The position numbers and the translations under genes were made by a program. Below are positions 6,181-12,388 of a stretch of DNA of 12,388 nt, one piece after another. The stretch comes from Methylophilaceae bacterium UBA7525 (lineage in GTDB: Bacteria; Pseudomonadota; Gammaproteobacteria; Burkholderiales; Methylophilaceae). The notes beneath the pieces were generated by a model. It had not been told where the DNA came from and ran no database searches. It saw only the letters and a list, made by a program, of their open reading frames with translations. The stretch spans positions 7,303 to 19,690 of the forward strand of contig DLMX01000018.1 of NCBI GenBank assembly GCA_002479405.1. The letters are read 5' to 3'. Every line of letters starts with the position of its first letter. The first letter of the stretch is position 1.

Positions 6181-7199
6181 TATTTCTCGTGCCCGAAAAC
6201 GCGTGGCTGAGTGTAGGCATCAATCAACGGCACACAGATGTTAAAGAAAATCACGGCGAAAGCCACCCCATCCGGATAACCGCCATAAACACGGATGATA
6301 TAGGTCATGAAACCGATGCCCGCCGCGAAAATCAGCTTGCCTTTTGGGGTGGTCGGCCCGCTGACCGGATCGGTGATGATGAAAAATGCGCAGAGCATGG
6401 TCGCACCGCTGAACAGGTGAAATGCCGGATCAGCAAAGCGGCTGGCATCGGCAAGATAGAATATGGCCGCGATCAGGGCAATTGAAGCGAGGAACGCTGT
6501 CGGCAGATGCCAGGTAATGATGCGCTGCTGAATCAGATAGAGTCCGCCGAGCAAGTAACCCGCTGCGATCAATTCAATACCCTGCCCGCCCAGAGAGCCG
6601 AATATCGACGACTGCGATATTTCCTCCATGCTGTGATTGAGCGTCAGCTGGGTCTTCAGATAATCCAGAGGCGTAGCCGAGGTGACAGCATCCAGCGCCA
6701 CGCCTGTCGGCAAGGCGCCCGAGAAGATGAACTGCATCTGCTCGACAAAACCAAGCTGAATCTCGGCCAAGGTCAGCGGTGCAGGCCAGCTTGTCATCAG
6801 CAATGGGAACGAGATCAGCAATGCCGCATAAGCCACCATCGCCGGATTGAAAGGGTTGTATCCCAGGCCACCATACAACTGCTTGGCGAGGACGATGGCA
6901 ATCGCAGTCCCCAGCACAATCAGCCACCATGGCGCCAGTGGAGGCAGTGCCAGCGCCAGCAGCCAGGCCGTTACCAGTGCACTGCCGTCGGTGATGAACA
7001 TTCTGATCGGACGTCCGCGCAATTTAAGCATCAGCGCCTCGACACTGAGCGCCGTCACCGAAGCCAAAGCCAGCGTCACCAGTATGCCGCCGCCAAATAC
7101 CCAGACATAGGCAGCAATGCCGGGCACTAGTGCAAGCAATACCCGTAGCATGATAGAGGTGACGCTGGGGGCATCGGTCAAATAGGGTGAACGATTCAT
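6180..7199 (-). CDS. rsxD: Rsx/Rnf electron transport complex subunit D
   Basis: A 339-residue polytopic inner-membrane protein of the NqrB/RnfD family with roughly nine or ten hydrophobic segments. Conserved stretches include MFITDGSALVTAWLLALALPP (67-87, read in two parts), GGLGYNPFNPAMVAYA (110-125) and DAVTSATPL (170-178). T176 in SAT is the expected covalent FMN site, by analogy with RnfD of Vibrio cholerae. The C-terminal half has FIITDPVSGPTTPKGK and YPDGVAFAVIFFNICVPLID. The ATG overlaps the rsxC stop (ATGA), with AGAAG in the end of rsxC as a possible ribosome site. It carries electrons through the membrane and is thought to take part in ion movement. Confidence 0.97.
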   Translation of the reverse strand: MNRSPYLTDAPSVTSIMLRVLLALVPGIAAYVWVFGGGILVTLALASVTALSVEALMLKLRGRPIRMFITDGSALVTAWLLALALPPLAPWWLIVLGTAIAIVLAKQLYGGLGYNPFNPAMVAYAALLISFPLLMTSWPAPLTLAEIQLGFVEQMQFIFSGALPTGVALDAVTSATPLDYLKTQLTLNHSMEEISQSSIFGSLGGQGIELIAAGYLLGGLYLIQQRIITWHLPTAFLASIALIAAIFYLADASRFADPAFHLFSGATMLCAFFIITDPVSGPTTPKGKLIFAAGIGFMTYIIRVYGGYPDGVAFAVIFFNICVPLIDAYTQPRVFGHEK

Positions 7200-8983
7200 T
7201 TCGCTTCTTCTGTCGGTTGTTTGTCTTTTGATAACGGCTGCAGGCTCTCAACCTGACTGCTGGCCGACGTGACTTCGGCCTCCTGACTTTCAGCAAACAA
7301 TTGCGCCTGCTCTGGCTGCCTCAGCGGCTCTGGCTGCTGCGCACGCCTGGCCTCGATCTTCGCGATCTCGGCTTCAACCCGCGGAGAGACCGCCTCGGTA
7401 TTTTTGGCCACGACTTCAGCCTTCTGCGCTTTGGCCCGCTCAACAGCCGCAGCTATTGCCGCCTTCTTTGCTGCCTCAACTGCATTGTCCGCACCTGTCT
7501 CGGCCTTGGCACCAGCCGCCTTCTGCGCGTGTTTCTGCGCACGTTCCTGCTTTTCACGCTCTATGCGCATCAGGCGGAACTCATTGCGTTCGCGCGCGAT
7601 GTCGGCTGCCTCTTTCGCTCTATCCTGCGCAATGATTTCGCTCTTGGCATAGCGGTAATACTGCACGAGTGGAATATTGCTGGGGCACACGTAAGTGCAG
7701 CAACCACATTCGATGCAATCGAATATGTCGTACTCGCGTGCCTTCTCCAGATTCTGCGATTTCGAGAACCAGTAGAGTTCCTGCGGCTGCAGGTTCACCG
7801 GGCAGGCATCTGCACAACGCGTGCAGCGTATGCAAGGTAGCGCAGGTTCCGGATCGGGAAACATTTCGGCACTTGGCACGATAATGCAGTTGGTCGCCTT
7901 TACGACCGGTACATCGACCGCCGGCAGATTGAAACCCATCATCGGCCCGCCCATGATCAGGTCGCCATCCTCTGCCTGGCCACCAGCCAATTGCACCAGT
8001 TCGCTGATAGAGATGCCGAGTGGTGCCTCATAGTTGCCGGCATGGGCGACATTGCCGGTCACCGTCACGACACGCGAAATAACCGGCTCGCCGTGGTTGA
8101 CCACCCGATGCACGCTATAGGCAGTTGCCACATTAAAACACTGTACGCCGATCTCGGTAGGCAATCTGCCGCTGGGCACTTCCTTGCCGGTAATGACCTT
8201 GATCAGCTGTTTGGCGCCTCCGCCCGGATAGATGGTCGGCACAGCAATGACATTGATGGCGATTTCGCTTTTGGCAACCGCTTCACGCATTGCCCGGATG
8301 GCTTCCGGCTTGTTGTCCTCGATGCCGATTGCGCAAACTTCGGCATCCAGCAGATAGCGCATGATCTCAATGCCGCGCACGATCTCATCGGCACGCTCAC
8401 GCATGAGCATGTCGTCGCAGGTGATATAAGGTTCGCATTCTGCACCGTTGATGATCAGCGTGCGCACCGGATGCCGCGTATCTTCACGCAGCTTGATGTG
8501 AGACGGAAAAGTCGCGCCGCCGAGACCAACCACGCCAGCCTCACGCAGGTGATCCAGCAACTCCGGCTTACTCATGGCCAGATAATCCAGCGCCTGGCGC
8601 TCTATCCATTGATCCTTGCCGTCCGATTCCAGCGTGATCGATATGTCAGGCAGTCCGGAGGGATGCGGAATCAACTGGTTGCCGATAGACGCAATAACAC
8701 CGGAAGTCGGTGCATGTACCGCTGCGGAAACCTGCCCATCGGCTTTCGCCAGCAACTGCCCTTTCAGCACATGATCGCCGGTTGCCACCTGCAGCTTCGA
8801 AACATTACCGACATGCTGACGCAAGGGCAGCACCAGATATTTTGGCACCGGCACCGAACGAATCGGGCTGGTCGTCGATTCCAGCTTGTGCTGCGGCGGA
8901 TGCACGCCGCCCTTGAAGCGGGAAAGCCCTGTTTTGGCCAGCCTGTCTTTCAGGAGCCTGGATATGTTCACAATCGCGTTCAT
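7196..8983 (-). CDS. rsxC: Rsx/Rnf electron transport complex subunit C, NADH- and Fe-S-binding
   Basis: A 595-residue peripheral subunit on the cytoplasmic face, related to NqrA and to the NuoF fold. The NADH/FMN region shows VVGLGGATFPSHIKL (151-165) and INGAECEPYITCDD (178-191). Two [4Fe-4S] motifs follow: C384-x2-C387-x2-C390-x3-C394 and C423-x2-C426-x2-C429-x3-C433. After about residue 455 comes a 140-residue tail rich in Ala, Lys, Glu, Arg and Gln, probably helical or disordered. It resembles the repetitive tails of enterobacterial RsxC but is shorter than the longest ones. The ATG overlaps the rsxB stop (ATGA) with no strong Shine-Dalgarno. It oxidises NADH or, in reverse, reduces NAD+, exchanging electrons with RsxB. 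Confidence 0.97.
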   Translation of the reverse strand: MNAIVNISRLLKDRLAKTGLSRFKGGVHPPQHKLESTTSPIRSVPVPKYLVLPLRQHVGNVSKLQVATGDHVLKGQLLAKADGQVSAAVHAPTSGVIASIGNQLIPHPSGLPDISITLESDGKDQWIERQALDYLAMSKPELLDHLREAGVVGLGGATFPSHIKLREDTRHPVRTLIINGAECEPYITCDDMLMRERADEIVRGIEIMRYLLDAEVCAIGIEDNKPEAIRAMREAVAKSEIAINVIAVPTIYPGGGAKQLIKVITGKEVPSGRLPTEIGVQCFNVATAYSVHRVVNHGEPVISRVVTVTGNVAHAGNYEAPLGISISELVQLAGGQAEDGDLIMGGPMMGFNLPAVDVPVVKATNCIIVPSAEMFPDPEPALPCIRCTRCADACPVNLQPQELYWFSKSQNLEKAREYDIFDCIECGCCTYVCPSNIPLVQYYRYAKSEIIAQDRAKEAADIARERNEFRLMRIEREKQERAQKHAQKAAGAKAETGADNAVEAAKKAAIAAAVERAKAQKAEVVAKNTEAVSPRVEAEIAKIEARRAQQPEPLRQPEQAQLFAESQEAEVTSASSQVESLQPLSKDKQPTEEAK

Positions 8984-9555
8984 GCAGCGGATTTTTTCTG
9001 TACTGGTCTTTCAGGTTTGATCTCGAACACTGGGTAACGCCACTTCCAGTTGGCAGGCGACTCGGCGATCGGCTCCATGCTGATGCAATCTACCGGGCAA
9101 GGTGCCACGCACAGCTCGCAACCGGTACATTCGGAAGCGATGACGGTATGCATGTGCTTGGCCGCCCCCAGAATGGCATCAACCGGGCAGGCCTGTATGC
9201 ACAGCGTACAACCAATGCAGACATTTTCATCGATCACCGCCACGGATTTGGGCTTGGGCTCGCCATGTTCAGCATTCAGGGGCTTATATTCAACCCCGAG
9301 CAAATCAGCCAGCGCATGCACACCGGCATCGCCGCCAGGAGGGCACTGATTGATGTCAGCCTCTCCCTTGGCAATCGCAGTCGCATAGGGTTTGCAGCCC
9401 GGATAGCCGCATTGACCGCACTGTGTTTGCGGCAGGATGGCATCGATACGGGCAATCAGCGGGTCGCCTTCGACCTTGAATTTCAAGGCGGAGTAACCGA
9501 GCACGATACCCAGCAACAAGGCCAGGCCTATCATCACGTAAAGCGCGGTCAGCAT
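8980..9555 (-). CDS. rsxB: Rsx/Rnf electron transport complex subunit B, ferredoxin-like
   Basis: A 191-residue protein with an N-terminal membrane helix (about 3-22). It is followed by a CGQCGYPGC-type Fe-S domain (C46, C49, C54, C71) and two ferredoxin motifs, CIGCTLCIQACP (C113/116/119/123) and CTGCELCVAPCP (C143/146/149/153). This gives three [4Fe-4S] clusters on the cytoplasmic side. It is the entry or exit point for low-potential ferredoxin electrons. The length is typical of the short gamma/betaproteobacterial form, without the long poly-ferredoxin C-terminus seen in some clades. The ATG shares a base with the rsxA stop (TAATG) and lacks a clear Shine-Dalgarno, so it depends on coupling. 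Confidence 0.97.
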   Translation of the reverse strand: MLTALYVMIGLALLLGIVLGYSALKFKVEGDPLIARIDAILPQTQCGQCGYPGCKPYATAIAKGEADINQCPPGGDAGVHALADLLGVEYKPLNAEHGEPKPKSVAVIDENVCIGCTLCIQACPVDAILGAAKHMHTVIASECTGCELCVAPCPVDCISMEPIAESPANWKWRYPVFEIKPERPVQKKSAA

Positions 9556-10133
9556 TAACGCACTAACCCGCTAAAACCCATAAACGCCAGACTCATCAGG
9601 CCTGCAGTCACCATGGCGATGGCAGAACCCCTGAACGGTGCAGGCACATCAGCTGCATCCAACCGTTCGCGCAGCGAGGCGAACATGATCAGCACCATGG
9701 AAAAACCAATGGCGCCCCCAAGGCCGAACAGCAGCGACTCGATGAAATTGTGATTGGACTGCACATTGAGCAGCGGAATGCCCAGCACGGCACAGTTGGT
9801 AGTGATCAACGGCAGAAAGATGCCGAGCGACTGATAGAGAACCGGACTGGTCTTTTCCAGGAACATCTCGGTGAACTGCACCACACCGGCAATCACAACG
9901 ATAAAAGACAATGTACGCAGATAAAACAGTTCGGTGCCCAACAGATAGTGACTGATCAGGTAGCTGGTGCCGGAGCCGACCGTCAGCACAAAGGTGGTAG
10001 CAGCCGCCATGGCGATCGACGTCTCCAGTTTCTTGGAAACCCCCATGAACGGGCACAAACCCAGCACTTTGATCAACACGATATTGTTGACCAGTACGAT
10101 ACCCATCAAAATCAGGAAATATTCTTGCAACAT
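9555..10133 (-). CDS. rsxA: Rsx/Rnf electron transport complex subunit A
   Basis: A 192-residue integral membrane protein with about six helices. The pseudo-symmetric motifs VLGLCPFMGVS (C27) and LITTNCAVLGIPL (C114) provide two of the four cysteines that hold the intramembrane [2Fe-2S] cluster shared with RsxE. The start at 10133 gives the family-typical MxxYFLILMGIVLVNNIVL opening. No clear Shine-Dalgarno is seen within 15 bases upstream. It is the first gene of the rsxABCDGE-nth-FIST-DUF1841 run, and a strong-looking promoter lies 29-56 bases upstream. It is divergent from dapA. Confidence 0.97.
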   Translation of the reverse strand: MLQEYFLILMGIVLVNNIVLIKVLGLCPFMGVSKKLETSIAMAAATTFVLTVGSGTSYLISHYLLGTELFYLRTLSFIVVIAGVVQFTEMFLEKTSPVLYQSLGIFLPLITTNCAVLGIPLLNVQSNHNFIESLLFGLGGAIGFSMVLIMFASLRERLDAADVPAPFRGSAIAMVTAGLMSLAFMGFSGLVR

Positions 10134-10380
10134 TAAAATTCACGCCGATGTGTAATGTGGAATTATACAGGGAATGCCGCATCCGTCATGAGCACTTGAT
10201 GCGCTTTCCGCAACGCGCAGGACGAAGATTAACCGGTTTGGTGCGACCAACCAAAGAATTTGTACTTATACCAAATTACCAATGCTTATATGCCCCACTT
10301 TGAACGACTGAGAAATCCGTGTCATCGAACAAGGACTTTCAGTTAAAATGATGCAATTCATTTTATTCATCAGGTAAATC
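10134..10380. other. Divergent intergenic region, rsxA / dapA
   Basis: These 247 bases separate the two divergent transcription units. Near the left end is the rsxA promoter. In the middle, 10235-10252 can form a short 3-base-loop stem (TTGGT/ACCAA with extension) without a T-run. The right part is AT-rich and ends with TAAAAT (10344-10349), a possible dapA -10 with no convincing -35 at normal spacing. I see no tRNA, riboswitch-like fold or coding frame of note. A lysine riboswitch would need more room and is not apparent. Confidence 0.5.
10162..10189 (-). promoter_or_regulatory. Sigma70-type promoter of the rsxA operon
   Basis: The minus strand has ATGACG (10189-10184), a 16-base spacer, and a consensus TATAAT (10167-10162) preceded by TG at the adjoining two bases. 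The -10 ends 28 bases before the rsxA ATG. It is the best -10 match in this intergenic region. I saw no SoxR- or IscR-like palindrome over it. Confidence 0.6.
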
Positions 10381-11253
10381 ATGCTGCAAGGCAGTCTCGT
10401 TGCCATCGTCTCACCAATGCACGAAGATGGCGCTCTGGATATCAACGCACTCCGCTCTCTCATTGATTTCCATATCAAGGAAGGCACGGACGGCATCGTC
10501 ATCGTCGGCACCACCGGCGAATCGCCCACGGTCAATTTCGACGAACATTGTCTGCTGATCAAGACTGCAGTCGAGCATACTGCCGGACGCATTCCAGTCA
10601 TCGCAGGCACCGGTGCCAACGCTACCAGTGAGGCGATAGAACTGACACAGCAGGCCAAGGCGCTTGGAGCTGATGCCTGTCTGCTGGTTACCCCGTACTA
10701 CAACAAGCCGCCGCAGGAAGGCCTGTATCAGCATTACCGTGCCGTGGCTGAAGCCGTCGACATCCCCCAGATTCTCTACAATGTGCCGGGCCGCACCGCC
10801 TGCGACATCACCAACGACACCGTCTTGCGTCTGGCTCAGATTCCCAATATCGTCGGTATCAAGGACGCCACCGGCAACATGGAGCGCGGTAGCGACCTCA
10901 TCGCACGCGCACCAGGGGACTTTGCCGTATACAGTGGAGACGATGCCAGCGCCATGTCCCTGATGCTGATGGGTGGACGCGGCGTTATCTCCGTTACCGC
11001 CAATGTGGCACCACGCCAAATGCATCAACTTTGCGTAGCCGCCATGGCCGGGGACGCCATCAAGGCCAGACAGATCAATGAAAAATTGCTGGCACTTCAC
11101 CAGAAACTGTTTGTCGAAGCCAATCCGATACCGGTGAAATGGGTACTGCAACAAATGGGTTTGATTCAATCCGGCATACGACTGCCGCTGGTTGGCTTAT
11201 CTCCCGCGTTTCATGATACCTTGCGTGCTGCAATGAAAAACGCGGGAATCTGA
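10381..11253 (+). CDS. dapA: 4-hydroxy-tetrahydrodipicolinate synthase
   Basis: A 290-residue cytoplasmic TIM-barrel aldolase that condenses pyruvate with aspartate semialdehyde, the first committed step of diaminopimelate and lysine synthesis. Key residues stand at the same numbers as in E. coli DapA: T44/T45 in GTTGESPT, Y107 in TPYYNKPP, Y133 and R138 in LYNVPGRT, and the Schiff-base lysine K161 in GIKDATG. The start has CAGG a few bases upstream (TCAGGTAAATC before the ATG) and the product begins MLQGSLVAIVSPM, as usual. The bamC gene follows after 76 bases with no terminator between, so the two are probably co-transcribed, as in E. coli. The frame is complete and intact. Confidence 0.98.
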   Translation: MLQGSLVAIVSPMHEDGALDINALRSLIDFHIKEGTDGIVIVGTTGESPTVNFDEHCLLIKTAVEHTAGRIPVIAGTGANATSEAIELTQQAKALGADACLLVTPYYNKPPQEGLYQHYRAVAEAVDIPQILYNVPGRTACDITNDTVLRLAQIPNIVGIKDATGNMERGSDLIARAPGDFAVYSGDDASAMSLMLMGGRGVISVTANVAPRQMHQLCVAAMAGDAIKARQINEKLLALHQKLFVEANPIPVKWVLQQMGLIQSGIRLPLVGLSPAFHDTLRAAMKNAGI

Positions 11254-11329
11254 CAGGCCGTCTTGTACAACACCTTGAATTATTGTGCAGAATTCACAGC
11301 AATATGATGCATAGCAAAAGAGAAATCGC

Positions 11330-12388
11330 ATGAACAGAATAGAATTGAAGTCCATCCTGATTACCAGCCTGCTCGCACTTTGCCTGAGCGCCTGTGACAG
11401 CATTCCGTTTTTTGACAACACACCGGACTACAAAACCGCTGGCCGCTCACGTCCGCTGGAAGTGCCTCCGGACCTGACTTCAATCTCCGCCAGCGACGCT
11501 TATGCTGTGCCCGGCGGCACAACCACTTATTCCAGTTATACCCAAGGCCAAGGTTCTGTGCTCGAGCAGGAACGCATCCTGCCGAACCCGGAGAACGTCA
11601 GAATGGAACGTGCGGGCTCCCAGCGCTGGCTGGTGGTCGACGCACCTCCGGAAAAGGTCTGGCCGGTCATACGTGAATTCTGGAACGACCTTGGCTTTGC
11701 CGTTCGTGTGGAAAACCCGGAAACCGGCGTCATGGAAACTGAGTGGGTCGACCCTTCCAGCATCACCAAGGACGACAAGGGCAACTATCTCGACAAATTC
11801 CAGGGCTGGCTGGACAAGCTCAATACCCTGCAGACCCGCCAGAAATTTCGCACGCGTATTGACCGTGGCGAGAACAATGCCACGGAAATTTACCTGAGCC
11901 ACCGCTCCGTGGCTGATGCCGCCGACGACGGCAAGGAACGTGTAAGAACTTCTGCAGGCACATATGAACTTGGTTACCGTCTGGAAGGCAAGAGAACCAA
12001 GGCAGAAGAAGAGCGTGCCAACGCCGAGGATATCGATGCCGAATTGCTACGCCGTCTGATGGTACGCCTCGGTGTCAGTGAGCAACGCTCGAAGACGGTG
12101 GTCGCCACGGTCAACAACGAAGTTCGTGCCACGATTGAAAAAGGCGCAGACGGTCTGCTCAACCTCAAGACCAATGACCAGTTCGACCGCGCATGGCGCA
12201 GAGTCGGCCTGGCACTCGATCGCGTAGGCTTTGTGGTCGAAGACCGGGACCGCTCGCGCGGCCTGTACTATGTCCGTTATGCCGACCTTGGCAGCACAGA
12301 AGAAGGCAGCGGCAAGAAGAAGGGTCTGCTGGAATCCCTGAAGTTCTGGGGCAGTGACGACAAGAAAGCGGAAGACACGAAACCGGAG
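11330..12388 (+). CDS. bamC: Outer-membrane assembly lipoprotein BamC (3' end off window)
   Basis: At least 353 codons remain open to the right edge; the stop lies outside. It begins with a lipoprotein signal peptide (MNRIELKS, then a Leu-rich core) ending in lipobox LSAC with C22 as the lipidated cysteine. Next comes the BamC N-terminal segment TPDYKTAGRSRPLEVPPDL (about 30-48), which in E. coli binds BamD. Two helix-grip domains follow: about 98-215 (RWLVVDAPPEKVWPVIREFW, GVMETEWVDP) and about 255-330 (ADGLLNLKTNDQFDRAWRRV, GLYYVRYAD). The tail after 330 is charged and Lys/Gly/Ser-rich. BamC is a lipoprotein of the BAM complex, which folds beta-barrel proteins into the outer membrane. The ribosome site is a modest AGAGA. 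The dapA-bamC pairing supports the call. Confidence 0.93.
   Translation, partial: MNRIELKSILITSLLALCLSACDSIPFFDNTPDYKTAGRSRPLEVPPDLTSISASDAYAVPGGTTTYSSYTQGQGSVLEQERILPNPENVRMERAGSQRWLVVDAPPEKVWPVIREFWNDLGFAVRVENPETGVMETEWVDPSSITKDDKGNYLDKFQGWLDKLNTLQTRQKFRTRIDRGENNATEIYLSHRSVADAADDGKERVRTSAGTYELGYRLEGKRTKAEEERANAEDIDAELLRRLMVRLGVSEQRSKTVVATVNNEVRATIEKGADGLLNLKTNDQFDRAWRRVGLALDRVGFVVEDRDRSRGLYYVRYADLGSTEEGSGKKKGLLESLKFWGSDDKKAEDTKPE

Noticed and set aside
6507..7130. 207-codon open frame on the plus strand
   Set aside because: Antisense to rsxD; Gln/Arg/His-rich composition mirrors the membrane protein on the other strand.
7991..9037. 348-codon open frame on the plus strand
   Set aside because: It lies antisense to rsxC and the end of rsxB, which have clear motifs. 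Its translation is Arg/His/Gln-rich with no recognisable domain, typical of a shadow frame in GC-rich DNA.
10235..10252. Stem-loop in the rsxA/dapA gap as a terminator or riboswitch
   Set aside because: The stem is short and broken by a bulge, there is no T-run, and the genes on both sides diverge from the region, so a terminator is not expected there.
10411..11169. 252-codon open frame on the minus strand
   Set aside because: Antisense to dapA, whose active-site residues are all in place.
11273..11304. Imperfect inverted repeat (TATTGTG / CACAGCAATA) between dapA and bamC
   Set aside because: Pairing needs a bulge and no T-run follows; dapA and bamC are usually co-transcribed, so I do not call a terminator or operator.

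Overview
The window looks like chromosomal DNA of a betaproteobacterium. I infer this from the rsxABCDGE-nth arrangement, the dapA-bamC pair, the DUF1841 protein and the style of the ECF/bufferin operon. A member of the Nitrosomonadales is my guess, but the sequence alone does not fix the genus. The DNA is moderately GC-rich and densely coded, with no tRNA, rRNA, insertion sequence, CRISPR array or phage gene that I can see.

Layout, left to right. (1) 1-2562, all on the minus strand: a five-gene operon read as ECF sigma factor, small soluble zinc-type anti-sigma factor, HvfA-type secreted Cys peptide precursor, HvfB (DUF692/MNIO multinuclear iron oxidase) and HvfC (DUF2063, cut by the left edge). 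This is a metal-binding RiPP (bufferin/oxazolin type) locus. The peptide carries two tandem copies of EGKCGTGKCG, giving four candidate cysteines. (2) 2636-10133, also minus: a nine-gene run of rsxA, rsxB, rsxC, rsxD, rsxG, rsxE, nth, a FIST-domain sensor gene and a DUF1841 gene. All five junctions within rsx overlap (ATGA or TAATG). A good sigma70-type promoter lies upstream of rsxA. (3) 10134-10380: divergent intergenic region. (4) 10381-12388, plus strand: dapA, then bamC, which runs off the right edge.

How the genes work together. The Rsx/Rnf complex moves electrons across the inner membrane between NADH and ferredoxin-type carriers (or towards SoxR in enterobacteria), using six subunits that carry Fe-S clusters and covalently bound flavins. 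Nth is a [4Fe-4S] DNA glycosylase often linked to rsx. In the Hvf operon, HvfB with its partner HvfC is expected to oxidise Cys residues of HvfA into copper-binding heterocycles, and the sigma/anti-sigma pair is expected to switch the operon on under metal or thiol stress. DapA makes the diaminopimelate/lysine precursor, and BamC is a lipoprotein of the outer-membrane assembly machine.

The most interesting part is the left 2.6 kb. The RiPP precursor has an internal near-perfect 29-bp duplication encoding its core motif. A perfect 18-bp palindrome sits on the hvfB start codon. The anti-sigma factor has the same Cys/His spacing that I recall for the redox sensor RsrA.
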